Part shown: piece by piece, positions 10,161-22,300 of the stretch | Layout: each line of letters starts with the position of its first letter | Numbering within the stretch: the stretch's first letter is position 1 | Origin: Calocera cornea HHB12733 | Lineage: Eukaryota > Basidiomycota > Dacrymycetes > Dacrymycetales > Dacrymycetaceae | NCBI GenBank assembly: GCA_001632435.1 | Contig: KV423959.1 | Span: 124,001-188,000, forward strand | Reading direction: 5' to 3' | Length of the DNA: 64,000 nucleotides | Program-made: the position numbers and the translations under genes | The notes under the pieces: generated by a model | Database searches by the model: none | Seen by the model: only the letters and a program-made list of their open reading frames with translations | Told to the model about the DNA's origin: nothing

Positions 10161-12140
10161 TCATGAGACGACCCTGCCTCCGAGTTCCTTGCCCTGGCTG
10201 AGCACTCGCAGCCAGCTCTCGCCAACCTCCTCTCGCAGAGCCTCGATTCTCGCCCGGAACGCCTCCGCGTCCGGATTTGGTGGTTGGCTAGGCGTAGCCT
10301 GGGAGACGGAGCGCGGTTGATGTGCCCCGTCCGTGGCACTGCGCCCGTGCGCTTGGTGGTCCGCCGACGTCTTCGCATGCGCAGAAGGCTTTGTATGCCT
10401 CGCCAGGCTCGCACTAGCCACTGCCGCACCCTCTCCGGGACCCTTGGACGGCGAGCTGGGCGTCGCGTCCAAGTCCACGACTCGCTTGACCGGCGGACGG
10501 CGTTTCTTCGGCGTGGGCGCCAGCGCTCGGGGTGAGTCGCGCGGCGTTGGAGGGGGGACGGACTTGGCTGAGGCGGTTGTGGCGGGGGTTGGGGGTGAGG
10601 TCTTCGGCTTGCTGCCTGCCGAGGGTTGGGTGGCGTTGAGCGGCGGGGAGGAGGTTATTATCACCGCTGGTGGCTCGAGGGCCGCCCTGACGGGCACGGG
10701 CGCGTGTACGGGCGCGGACCCGGGAGAGGGGGAGGAGATGTACATGCTCTCTGTGAAGCTTGGCCCCGCGCCGTCCAGGAGGACGTCCCTCCCCTCGCGG
10801 CGGAACATTTCGAAGCACTTGATGCGCCAGTCTTGCTCCGTCTTGCAGAAGATGTTGCCCTCTACCCAGACCTCCTTTATGCGTGGGCACTGGGCGAGCC
10901 TGCCGACCTCTGCGCTCTCCTCGACGCGGTTCTCCTGGAGGTCCGCGCGCTCGAGCTCCTGCAGCCGCTCCAGGCCGCAGAGGCTGTCGAGCCGGTTCTG
11001 GGAGAGGTTGAGCACGCGGATGTGCGGGAGGAGCGCGGCGACGTTGAGGATGCTGTCGAGCATGTTCTGGGCGAGGTTGAGCGCGACGAGCTGGGGGAGC
11101 GCGGAGAGGCAGGGCGGGATCGACACGAGGAGGTTGTTGGACAGGTCGAGCGATTGCAGCGAGGTCAGGTACTGCGTGGGGGTGGAGGGGAAGAAGGTCA
11201 GCGCGTTGTCCGGCAGGGCTAGGTGCCGCAGGGACATCCATGTGTAGGAGGGGAGGTCGGGCTTGGCCGTTTCTGGAGGGGGGGAGTGCGGGAGTCCGTC
11301 GGTACCTAGTAGAGGGGCCTGGGAGCGGATGGACGAGCCATGGTGGATCAGCCGCGGGCGGTTGTTCACGGGCGCCTTGAGCTCGCCCTTCCTCCTCGCC
11401 AGGTCGTTAGCGACCGCGTCGACGAGCACGTCGCTCACGTCCTCGACACTGCTCCTCCTTATTGTCAGGCTGCGGAGGCCGACGGCAAGCTGGTCCCAGC
11501 CGATATAGTCCCTCGGGTCCACATCCGTCATCTCGAGGCTCTGCAGGTTCTTGAACACGTCCAGCGGGAGAGCCGTGTCCGTCGGCGGGTCCTCGGCCAG
11601 CTCGGCGATGAGCCGCCTGCTCTGGTTGTGCAGGCTGAGCGCAGGTAGTCGCGTCATGAGGCTGTACATGTGCTTGAGCTCGCTCTCGAGGGAGGGGGGT
11701 GGGGCGGGGGGGCCGATGAGCCAGCCGAGGGACGGGCCGAGCGAGAGGGAGGACACGGCGGAGATTGTAGAGCGCAGAGAGAGGATCGACATCGCATCCC
11801 TGTCCCGGGCGTTGAGGAGGGCGACATACGCATTCTGCTTGAGGGGCGTCGCGAGCCGCACGTCCATGTCGCCTACGGGGAGGCCGAGGGCCTCCATGCG
11901 CATGAGCAGGTAGAACAGGTGGTGCGGGTCGATGGAGAGCACCGTCGGCTTTGCGCGCGGGGTGGCTGCGGTCGCCGTGCCGCCGGGGACGATCCAGGAG
12001 AGGAGGGAGGACTGGTGCGGGTGCTGCGGGGTGCGTGATGTGCGCGGGAGGAAGCCGGCGTCTGCGAGTCGCTGCTCATGGGTGCGAATGAAGGCGGCGA
12101 ACCTGCGGACGTACTCGTCGCCGGGCTCTGTCTGTGCCAT
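10161..12140 (-). CDS. Leucine-rich repeat protein, STK11IP (LIP1)-like
   Basis: A single exon of 659 residues. Residues 1-200 are helical and contain VLSIDPHHLFYLLMRMEALG. They are followed by LPLDVFKNLQSLEMTDVDP and a block of leucine-rich repeats (about 300-430), for example LTSLQSLDLSNNLLVSIP, LVALNLAQNMLDSI and IRVLNLSQNRLDSLCGLERL. The LRR block closes with VWVEGNIFCKTEQDWRIK and a FRREGRDVLLDG tail. That order (Phe-x-Leu-x-Leu lead-in, LRRs, EGNP-like cap, then LLDG) matches the N-terminal half of human STK11-interacting protein, which binds LKB1 and associates with endolysosomes. The C-terminal third is Pro/Ser/Ala-rich and probably disordered, ending in a short helix. A role in kinase scaffolding or trafficking is inference from that family. 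It is transcribed away from RAD23, sharing a 327-base intergenic region. Confidence 0.7.
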   Translation of the reverse strand: MAQTEPGDEYVRRFAAFIRTHEQRLADAGFLPRTSRTPQHPHQSSLLSWIVPGGTATAATPRAKPTVLSIDPHHLFYLLMRMEALGLPVGDMDVRLATPLKQNAYVALLNARDRDAMSILSLRSTISAVSSLSLGPSLGWLIGPPAPPPSLESELKHMYSLMTRLPALSLHNQSRRLIAELAEDPPTDTALPLDVFKNLQSLEMTDVDPRDYIGWDQLAVGLRSLTIRRSSVEDVSDVLVDAVANDLARRKGELKAPVNNRPRLIHHGSSIRSQAPLLGTDGLPHSPPPETAKPDLPSYTWMSLRHLALPDNALTFFPSTPTQYLTSLQSLDLSNNLLVSIPPCLSALPQLVALNLAQNMLDSILNVAALLPHIRVLNLSQNRLDSLCGLERLQELERADLQENRVEESAEVGRLAQCPRIKEVWVEGNIFCKTEQDWRIKCFEMFRREGRDVLLDGAGPSFTESMYISSPSPGSAPVHAPVPVRAALEPPAVIITSSPPLNATQPSAGSKPKTSPPTPATTASAKSVPPPTPRDSPRALAPTPKKRRPPVKRVVDLDATPSSPSKGPGEGAAVASASLARHTKPSAHAKTSADHQAHGRSATDGAHQPRSVSQATPSQPPNPDAEAFRARIEALREEVGESWLRVLSQGKELGGRVVS

Positions 12141-12467
12141 CGGTGGTGGTGGTGGTGGTGGGTATGAATCAAGTTGTGTATCGTCAAGCCGTCCAGAGCA
12201 GCCAGCAGGCGGTCTACTTGGCCGTTAGTCACAGTGAGCACGGCGCGGTGCAGTCGTGTGCCTTCGGAGGTGTGCGCCCATCCCGGCCATGGCACGCCGG
12301 CTGCCTGATGGCCTTGCATTCGCCCGTAGCCCCGTTTGCCTCCGCTTCGCCACGCAGCGGGTCCATTTCAGGCTCCTCTCTCCACGCGCCGTCACGCACT
12401 CGACGGCCCAGCGCTACGGTCCCCCTCCCCCCGCCGCGCTCTCTTCCTCCCCACCACCCTGCCCACC
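12141..12467. promoter_or_regulatory. Divergent promoter between the LRR gene and RAD23
   Basis: 327 bases separate two start codons facing apart. The right half is a C/T-rich tract (about 12405-12465) leading to the RAD23 ATG. A GGT trinucleotide run (12141-12162) lies just before the LRR start. No clear TATA box was seen. Confidence 0.5.
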
Positions 12468-13950
12468 ATGCAGCTCATCTTCAAGACCCTCCAGCAAAAA
12501 CAGTTCAGCATCGCCGCACAGCCGGACGACACCGTCCTCGACCTCAAGCGCAAGATCGCCCAGGAGCAGGAGTTCCCCGTCGAGAACCAGAAGATTATCT
12601 ATTCCGGTACCGTCACCCACTCTGACTGTATGCACCGCATGACTCACCTGCGCGGACAGGCAAGATCCTCAGCGACACCCAGACCGTAGGGGCATGTAAG
12701 ATCAAGGAGAAGGATTTCCTCGTCGTGATGGTGTCAAAGGTGCGCTTGCTCCGCATTCCAGCACGCCCATCCGCTTACGTATGCCCCCCCGCATGCAGCC
12801 AAAGGCGGTTCCCGCGCCTCCCGCCGCAGAGACGAGCAAGGCGGCCGCCCCCGAGCCCGCCAAGCCCGTCGCGCCCATCTCTGCCGCCGCCGGCCCGTCC
12901 GAGCCCACCCCCGCGCCCGTATCCGCGCCCCCCGCCGAGCCCGCTGCCCCCGTCTCTGCTGCCCCTACCGCCGCGGAACCCGCTGCGGCTGCTTCCGCAT
13001 GGGGCGACCAGTCCTCCTTCGTCACCGGTGCAGCGCTCCAGGGCGCCGTGCAGAATATGATGGAAATGGGCTTTGAGCGTGCCCAGGTCATGCGCGCCCT
13101 CAAAGCCGCGTTCAACAACCCGGACCGGGCGGTTGAGTATCTCATGTCTGTGCGTGGAAGTCCCTATTCCCGATTAGGGTCGGAAACTGATTATCTGCAC
13201 AGGGCATCCCTGATCATCTGGTGCAGGAGGAGGCGCCCGCCGCACCCGCACCCACCTCGCCACCACCTGCTGCCGCCGCCGGAGCGCCCACTGCGCCCAC
13301 TGCGCCCACTGCACCCACTGCGCCCGCCGTGCCCGTTGCTGCCGCTGCCCCGACAGCGCCTGCCCAGCCGCAGAATCTGTTCCAAGCTGCCGCTGAGCAG
13401 ATGCAGCGCCAGCAGGGCGGCGGTGGAGCCGCTCCCAGCCTCGGTGCCCCCCCCGCTGCTGCTGCCGGCGCCGGCGGCGCGGCGAACCCGCAGATTGCCC
13501 AGCAGCTCGCTGCTTTCCGCAACTCGCCCATGTTTGGCCAGATCCGGCAGATGATCACGCAGAACCCGGCGCTCCTGCAGCCGCTCATCCAGCAGCTCGC
13601 GGCGAACAACCCGCAGCTCACCCAGCTCATGAACCAGAACCCGCAGCTGCTGCTCCAGCTCCTAGCTGGTGAGGACGGCGAGGACGGTGAGGGTATGGAG
13701 TGGGAGGGGGAGGAAGGTGAGGGCGGTATGCCCGGCATGACCACCATCCAGGTCACCCCGGAGGAGAACTCGGCTATTGAACGGGTGCGTCCCTTTCATC
13801 TCTACCCCACACGGCAGTGTACTAATAGCGCGCTCACACCAGCTAATCGCCCTCGGCTTCCCCCGCGACATTGTCATCCAGGCGTACTTTGCATGCGACA
13901 AGAACGAGGAGCTCGCCGCCAACTACCTCTTTGAGAACGGCTTTGACTGA
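12468..13950 (+). CDS. RAD23: UV excision repair protein RAD23
   Basis: Five exons, 12468-12606, 12660-12739, 12799-13149, 13203-13784 and 13843-13950, encode about 419 residues. Domain order is complete. A ubiquitin-like domain (1-73) starts [16 protein letters not shown] Pro/Ala linker is followed by UBA1 (about 150-190) with [21 protein letters not shown] second low-complexity Ala/Pro/Thr linker leads to the XPC-binding domain (about 286-345) with [21 protein letters not shown]2 (about 385-419) has [20 protein letters not shown] and ends FENGFD. Rad23 couples Rad4/XPC in nucleotide excision repair and delivers ubiquitylated clients to the proteasome through its UBL. Length is normal for the family. 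The repetitive (GCGCCCACT)n-type linker at about 13285-13335 is likely length-variable between strains. Confidence 0.96.
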
Positions 13951-14472
13951 ACGGCCCCGCTCCCCACCAGCAGCCTCATCCCACCCCTGCCCCTGCCCCT
14001 GCTGCTGCTGCTCGCTACTCATATACTACCTACTACCTACCCCTGCTGTACACCCGAGACGCGGACGACGATGGTGCTGAGACGAGGATTTGTACAGAGC
14101 TGCGATGAGATGAGACCAGACTACATGAGATGATGCCAGCCCTAAACCCTCTGATTGTGAAATGAAAATACATACCTGACCACGAGCGTGGACTGGGCGA
14201 GGCCGACCGGGGGTGGACTGGCTACCGGTCAGTCCGCCTCTGGGAGTGCGTATCGCTTGTACATGTGAAGGGCGTTATCGCGGTTGCCGTTGGCCAGCTC
14301 ATCAAGGGACGCCTGCCTAAGACGGGCATGCAGTGGATGAGAAGTCGATGCTTCGGGAGGCATATGACGAGCCGAGTTTGGCGCTCTCGCTTGCTAGACG
14401 TGCTTCTGAGCGCCAGTGATATACCATGAGCAGCCCCAGTCCTACTACACTCTTTTTTATCGCTTGCCCACC
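13951..14472. other. Intergenic region between RAD23 and the 2OG oxygenase
   Basis: This holds the RAD23 3' flank, including a CTG run near 14000 and an A-rich AATGAAAATA at about 14161 that may aid polyadenylation, then the promoter of the next gene. A TGATATACC box at about 14416 lies 55 bases before its ATG. No gene was seen. Confidence 0.4.
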
Positions 14473-15838
14473 ATGTCCAGTACCACCACTAACACGTCGT
14501 CCACACTGGCAGAGAAAGAGCCAGAGTATGTCTACTTCTCGTACGAAGGCCAGTTTAACGGCCGGCGCCTCGTCTCCCCCTCTTCCTCCTCCTCCTCTGA
14601 CCAATCGACATTCACATCCATCCCAGTGGTGGACATCGCCCCTCTCCTTTCGCCCCTCTCTTCCGCCCGCTTTGACGCAGCTCAACAGCTCGCTTCAGCC
14701 TGCGAGAACGTGGGATTCCTCTACCTCACCGGGCACGGGATCCCGCCTGAGCTGGTGCAGCAGGCGTTTGGCGCCGCGAGGGCATACTTTGCCCTGCCGC
14801 TGGAGAGGAAGATGAGGGAGTGGATCTATGGGAGTCCCCATTTGAGGGGGTATGAGCCGGTGCATGGGGCGAGGGTGGACCCGGGTGTGAAGCTCGGAGG
14901 TGTGTCTTGCCGTATGTTGAAGGTGAAGAGGAGAAGTTCTAAAGGGGACAATGGCAGACAAGAACGAGGGCTTCCTCCTGGGGTACGAGCCTGCGTTCGA
15001 CCCCTCCCCGCCCTCCCTCACCCCAGCACAAGCCGCCCTCCTACACGAGTACCGGAACAACTTCCCCCCCGATCAGCCCGAGTTCCGCGCCCAGCTCGGC
15101 GCCTACCACAAGGAGCTGCTCGCGCTCTCCAGGAGGCTCATGAGGGCGTTCGGAGCGGCGCTGGGTGTGGGGGAGGGGTGGTGGGATGAGCGCGGGGAGA
15201 TCGACAGGCCGAATACCGCTATGAAGGTTATCCATTATCCGCCGCAGACGGCGGGGGAGGCGGAGGAGACGGGGATTGGGGCGCATACGGATTTCAGCTG
15301 TAAGCTTGACTTTGGCTGATAGACGGGATGGACCTGACGTAGAATAGGCTTCACCCTCCTACAGACAACCGCACCCGGGCTAGAAGTGTTGAATGCGAAC
15401 GGCCACTGGGTGCCCGCCCCGCCCATGCCGGGCGCCTTCATCATGAACGTCGGCGACTTCCTGATGCGCATGTCGAACGGGCGGTTCCTGTCCACCGTCC
15501 ATCGCGTCAAGACCGTCACGGGCGAAGGCAGGTACTCGATCCCGTTCTTCTTCAATACAAACTTGGATGCACCTGTGGAGGTGCGTTACTTCAGTGAGGG
15601 CCGCGGCGAGGTTGAACAGCTGTCCCAGGTACTCCCAACATGCCAGCCATCGGAGAATCCGCCAAAGTATCCCACGGAGCTCGTTGGCGAGGTCGGACGC
15701 CGCTCCTTACGGAATAGAGCTCCAGTGCTGACACGTTGTCAACAGATTTATTCCAAGCGACATGCACAGAAGATTGCGAAATTCAACGCGAGACTTTCGG
15801 AGGCAACAGGAGGGGCAGAAGCAGTCGCGGTGTGTTAG
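14473..15838 (+). CDS. 2-oxoglutarate/Fe(II)-dependent oxygenase (isopenicillin N synthase-like)
   Basis: Five exons: 14473-14899, 14958-15299, 15348-15580, 15629-15691 and 15746-15838, about 385 residues. The N-terminal DIOX_N part contains IPVVDIAPLLSPL and the typical GFLYLTGHGIPPELVQQAF. The catalytic half has the iron triad H-x-D (HTDFSCFTLLQ, about 251-253) and the distal His (STVHRV, about 307), followed by RYSIPFFFN, whose Arg binds 2-oxoglutarate. The substrate cannot be told; fungal members act on small secondary metabolites or in xenobiotic oxidation. The last introns were needed to reach a normal C-terminus (PPKYPTELVGE, then QIYSKRH). Genes on either side are RAD23 and HEM2, so there is no sign of a biosynthetic cluster. 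An AATAAA signal lies 58 bases after the stop. Confidence 0.9.
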
Positions 15839-16460
15839 TCCAGTCAGAAGTGACAACAGTAAAGGGAAGGTGCAGTCGTCGCGTCTTAGTTCAAGAATAA
15901 AGTTGAGAAGCACATTGTGAAATTCCATCTGTGATTGTCGAATGCATTGCTGAATGCAGCCGTCCAGAAAGGATTATCTGGTGGGGCGCCTTCCAGTGCA
16001 CTGGTTGATCAGGAAGTCGGACCAAGGCGGTGCGATGCAAGACATCTGATTGGTCCCCTTGCATGATTAAGGGCGCCGTGCTGGCGAAGCCCAACATTTC
16101 CGCTGAAAGTCAAGATGGCCCAGCCTCTTCATTTCCAAAGTTGCACGCATGGTCAAAGGGGGGCCGTTGACTTCATCGTACACAAGTCAGCGTTATGCAG
16201 AGTGGAGCAGATACATAGAGTTTTCCAGCAAGTAGAGGAACCGGTCGTCGGATCGTTGCGGCCGGCAACCGGGTATTTTGTAAAGCCTCCGCTTCGGGGA
16301 CCCGCTCGGCATCTCCGCGGGGGTCTGCTGCGAGCATCGCAAACCGCAGGTCGTCCAGTGGCTTAAAAGGTCAAAAGATCGAGATCGTCTCACGCTACCG
16401 TATCGCTCCCCTCGTCCACCCTGCTATCTCCTCTCCATAGACACCTCGTTCGCCAGCAAA
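15839..16460. other. Intergenic region before HEM2
   Basis: Apart from the polyadenylation signal of the upstream gene at its left end, this 620-base stretch shows no reading frame, tRNA or repeat that can be supported. Its right part (about 16260-16460) is the presumed HEM2 promoter and leader. Confidence 0.4.
15896..15901 (+). terminator. Polyadenylation signal AATAAA
   Basis: A canonical AATAAA hexamer 58 bases after the stop codon of the 2OG oxygenase gene, on the coding strand. Confidence 0.55.
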
Positions 16461-17707
<1,247 letters not shown>

Positions 17708-18043
17708 GCCGCGTGAGATGCGATAGCGATAGCGATACCCAAAAGAGACCGCCCAGGCCGCATATACCTGCCTATATGCGCCTATATGCGCCTCCGGCGA
17801 CTTGTGCGCCGTCTCCAGACATGTGTACCACCTTTCCTGTATGTATAATTTTGTGCGCGGGCTCTCGGCTTGGAGAGGGGCTACTAATTTGTGGAAGGCA
17901 AAGCAATTTCATTCGTTCGTTCTTTCGTGCTGCTCTTCTGGTGTGAATACTGGGAGTGGTGACACTTTACTACTCTCTTCCCCCCACCCCCCCGCGCCCT
18001 GCTCCGCTCCGCGGACTTCAGTGCGGAGCCCGCGTCCCAATGC
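17708..18043. other. Convergent intergenic region HEM2 / cupin
   Basis: A tail-to-tail spacer. It holds a 12-base near-repeat of a CTATATGCGC motif at about 17771-17791 and a C-rich run at about 17983-17996. No gene was seen. Confidence 0.4.
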
Positions 18044-18842
18044 TCACTTCTGCTGCGCCCACTTAGGCGGCTCGTCCTTCCCCTCCTCCTCCAGCTCGTC
18101 CGCCTGGGCCTTCGTATGGTGCACCGCGCCGTCCGCGTGCTCCGCGGGCGCGTACACGGTGTAGAGGATGAGGTTCGTGCTGCCGATGTTGATGAAGTTG
18201 TCTAATGGAGGAAGGGCGGATCAGCGGGGTGTCCTAATGAGGGGGTTGGGAAGCTCGGGGAGTCCGGAGACTCGGGGAGTCCAGCGGCTCGGGGAGCTCG
18301 GACAGATACGAAAGAGGCAGGAAAGGAGGGGGGGAAGGAAGGGAATCAGGGGGTTTGGGGGTTTGGAGGGAAAGGGGCATTCAGAGGTTGGACAGAGAGA
18401 GTGGACGTACGCCTATTGCCCGCAGGGACGATGACGATGTCCCCTGAGTTGATGTCTTTCTCCTCGCCTTCGATCACGGCCTTCGCCTTGCCCTTTGTGA
18501 AGCAGAGAGTTTGGTCGACGTGATGTATCTGCTCGCGCATTCTCGTCAACACCGTCCCATGCAGTCGCGCGGAGCACGCACCTCTTCCCCGATCTCCCCG
18601 CCCACAGGGATATCCATGATCACCAGCTGGGAGTGCTTCCCCGTCCAGAGCACCCTGCGGAAGTCGGGCGAGTCCTCGGCAGTGGCCATGATATGGCTGA
18701 AATGGTGCATGCCCTTCAGCTGGGTCTTGCCCGCGGGCGTGGTGGTGGGGGCGGACATGGCTGGTGTGATCGTTCTTGTTGCTAGGAGGGTGGGGCGGCA
18801 GGAGCACGAGAGGAGGGAAGCGAGCCGGGCGGTCTTATACAT
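18044..18842 (-). CDS. Small cupin-fold protein
   Basis: Three exons on the minus strand, 18582-18842, 18411-18528 and 18044-18201, give 178 residues. The cupin core is DIPVGGEIGEEIHHVDQTLC, then KGKAKAVIEGEEKDINSGDI, then VIVPAGNRHNFINIG and LYTVYAPAEHADG, a complete Cupin_2 barrel (about 60-155) with His ligands in both motifs. Many proteins of this type bind a metal and act as isomerases or dioxygenases, but the substrate here is unknown. The first 29 residues (MYKTARLASLLSCSCRPTLL...) are basic and Ser-rich and could direct the protein to mitochondria. A second in-frame Met (MSAPTTTP) would make a 149-residue cytosolic form. The second intron is 209 bases, long for this window, and carries a G-quadruplex-type run on the plus strand. 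Confidence 0.85.
18349..18377 (+). other. G-quadruplex-type sequence inside the cupin gene intron
   Basis: Four guanine runs of 5, 5, 3 and 4 bases are separated by loops TTT, TTTGGA and AAA, so they fit the G3+N1-7 rule for an intramolecular quadruplex. The rest of the 209-base intron (18202-18410) is also G-rich with repeated CTCGGGGAG units. The G-rich strand is the template strand of the gene. Confidence 0.55.
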
Positions 18843-19360
18843 GCTGGAAGCTGGGGATGGAGGGAGTGCGAGTCACGAGCGGAAAGATGGCCCGTTAGTA
18901 GTAAATGCCCGTCCTCGGTCGCCGCATCAGGCGGAGTGTTATATACAGCAGCCTCTCAGCGCGGCCAGTCAAGGACGTCACATTACGCTCTTCACCTTTC
19001 CTTCGCGCCCGTCGCCCCCTTCGCCCCGGCCTGGATCGGGAGAGACGCAGGAAAGCGCGTTTGCGGGAATCGCGCTCCGTTGAGGGCATCGAGCGCCGAT
19101 CCCTGAGGCGGAATGACGGAATGTAGCGTGCTGAGCTTTGTCACGTGATGCTGTGGGGGACGCGTCGCGGAGGGAGGATGCATGGGGCTGGGGTCCCGCG
19201 TGCCTGGACGAGGCAAGGCGCTGCGGGTCGCCATTCAGAGTGGGTGGATTCCAGGTTCTTCCTATTCGACCACGACTCCGACTAGCACACCTTCGACAGC
19301 AGCACCAGCAAGAACATCAACAGCGACTCCTTCGCCGCCATCGACAGCCACAGCAGCAGG
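18843..19360. promoter_or_regulatory. Divergent promoter between the cupin gene and chitin synthase
   Basis: 518 bases lie between two outward-facing starts. A TATATAAC box read on the minus strand (18938-18945) lies about 100 bases before the cupin ATG. The right end contains GAC/CAGCAGC-type trinucleotide repeats leading to the chitin synthase ATG. Confidence 0.5.
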
Positions 19361-22300
19361 ATGACATCGAGCTGGTACTCCCACAGCGCCATCCCCGCCT
19401 CGGGCGGGCCAGCGTGGGATGCCTACCCTACCAACACGTTCGCAGACATCGAGGACAGGCTGCACTCTTCTTCCTCCCACCAAGATCCGGACGAAGGCGA
19501 GGATGAAGGAATGGACGAGGCGGAGGAGGAGGAGGAGGTTGATGGTCTAGCGGGCGGGTACGACGGCGGGTACGAGCAGCAGAGCCATTCGGTCCACAGC
19601 GGGTACTACGAGGAGGAAGAGGCGGACACCACCATCCATCTCCGGCCGAGGACGGTAGCTTCACGCGCATCGCACCACTCCTCCGGCAGCTCCTCAGCGC
19701 AGACGGCGGTGGACTACTACTCCCCGGCATACGAGACAGACGCACTGCCGTACATCCCACCAATGTCGCCCATCGACTGGGAGAGCGTACAGCGCGCCCA
19801 GGAGCTGGCCGCTGCACCGGTCCCGTCAGTACATGCGCCTTCCAGGCCGGTGTCGGTTAACCCGCCGACGGAACTGGGCATGGAGCATGATGTAGAGGCG
19901 TATGGGCATTATCAAAGGGCGTACTACGACCCGCCCCGATCCCGCTCGCCTACGCCGATGGAGGACGAGGGCGATGTGGCGGACGAGAAGGCAGAGTACG
20001 GGGACCGCCTGGGATCCCTGCGAGAGGAGAGCGAGGGGGATGGCGACCAGTCGACGCTGAACGAAGAGAAGGGCTCACTTGTCCCCGACACGCCGTTCTC
20101 CCACTCGGACACGAGGCACTTTGGGCCGGCGCCCGTCAGGCCGCAGGCGCGCCGGCTGGGGGATAAGAAGAAGGTGCTGCTGAAGCATGGGCATTATGTG
20201 CGGGACTTGCCTGTGCCGAGGAGGCTGATTCTGCCCAAGAGGGGAACGAGGGAGATGACGGAGACGAGGTGCGTTCCCAACAACCCGTGTTATCCTTGTT
20301 GCTTGTGGGGGCTGATGGGATCGTGCAGGTACACAGCAGTGACGTGCGACCCGGATGAGTACGCCAAGAACCGCTTCACCCTTCGGCAGGTGGAGATGAA
20401 CCGGCAGACCGAGATGTTCATCGTCATCACCATGTACAACGAGGACGACGTGCTGTTCTGCAGGACGCTTTACGGGGTGATGAAGAATATCGCGCACTTG
20501 TGCTCAAGAAAGAACAGCTCCTGGGGCCCAGATGGATGGAAGAAGGCCAGTGCGCCTCATGTCCATCATTAGAGCAGCGTCTGATGCGCATATATAGGTT
20601 GTCGTATGCATCGTCTCCGATGGGCGTAAGCAGATCCACCCGCGCGTGATGGACTGCCTAGTCGCCCTCGGGATCATCCAGCCGCATGCAATGAAGAACA
20701 TGGTCCTGGGCCAGATTACAACTGCCCACGTGTGGGAGTACACGACGAGCTTCGCCCTGGATGCGGATCGGCGCTTCCGCTATCCCGAGAGTTCGTTCGA
20801 TATTGTTCCCACTCAGATCTTGTTCTGCCTCAAAGTACGTGGCGCTAACCTCCCGCAGAGGGAAAGATGCTGACCAGCGCCGCAGGAAAAGAACGCAAAG
20901 AAGATCAACTCCCATCGCTGGTTCTTCAACGCCTTCGCCCCGCTCCTCCAGCCCAACGTCTGTATCCTGATCGACGTCGGCACGCGCCCGGGCCCCAAGA
21001 GCCTCTATTACCTCTGGAAGGCGTTCGACCTCAACTCGAACGTCGCGGGTGCGTGTGGGGAGATTGCGGTGTATAAGGGCAAGTGGTGGAGGGGGCTGCT
21101 GAACCCGCTCGTTGGTGCGTTCTTCTGCGATGCTGCGACACTATGTGAACAACAGCTGACTTCTGGCCAGCCTCGCAGCACTATGAGTACAAGATGAGCA
21201 ACATCCTTGATAAACCTTGCGAGTCCGCGTTTGGCTATATCAGTGCGTCGTCCACTACCTTTATCTTCGGCCCACTGACGCTTCACCGTAGACGTGTTGC
21301 CCGGCGCCTTCTCGGCGTACAGGTACATTGCTCTTCAGAACGACAAGAATGGACATGGGCCGCTGGCGTCATACTTCAAAGGAGAGGTGCTGTCGGGCCA
21401 GAATACGGACATGTTCACTGCTGTGTGTCCCCTTTCCTCGTTATCTGCGCATTTTTCTGATATCAATTGCAGAACATGTGTATGTGTGTTGTCAATGGTG
21501 GTATGATATTGACTAACACTGCTTGTTACGACTCTCAGACTTGGCGGAGGATGTATGTAAATCATGTCTCCTACCTGACACTCTGCTGACCGTAACGCAG
21601 CGTATCTTGTGTTTTGAGCTCATTGCAAAGCCTGGCTCTGAATGGGTCCTTCGCTACGTCAAGAGCGCAGTCGGGGAGACTGACGTGCCCGAAACGCTTC
21701 CCGAGTTCATCGGCCAGCGTCGACGCTGGCTGAACGGCTCGTTCTTTGCCTCAATATATGCGCTGTACCACGTCGGCCAGGTCCTCCGCTCTGGACACAG
21801 CTGGTTCCGGAAGGCAGTCCTGCTGTTCGAGTTTGGCTACAATCTCATAAACGTTATCTTCGCTTGGTTTGCGGTTGGCAACTTCTTCATCTTCTTCGTG
21901 AGTACGCCCGTATGTGGCATTTACTTGTAGGCTGATGGGTTGTAGGTTATCCTCACTTCGTCTGTCAACGATCCGTCGTTTAACCTGAAGGGTGTCAGCA
22001 TCCTTAATACTCTAACACAGGTGAGTAAGCCGTTGAATTGAGCAGTCTAGTTCTGATCTGCCACGTAGTATGCGTATGCCGGGACCATCGTTGCTTGTTT
22101 CTTGTTTAGCATGGGTAATCGACCGAAAGGGTATGCCCTTCCAAGTGCTCCAGTATTCCTTGCTAATATGTTTGCTGCAGCGCACGGTGGAAGTACCGTA
22201 TCGCCGTCGTCATATTCGCCGTTCTCACCATTTGGATGGTTGTCTGTGCTGTGCTCTGTGCGGTGAAGGCTCTCCAACAATTCAACACGCCCATGTACAG

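Noticed and set aside
10333..11247. Long plus-strand frame opposite the LRR gene
   Set aside because: Composition is Arg/Ser/Gly-biased as expected of an antisense shadow of a GC-rich gene. The minus-strand frame carries clear leucine-rich repeats.
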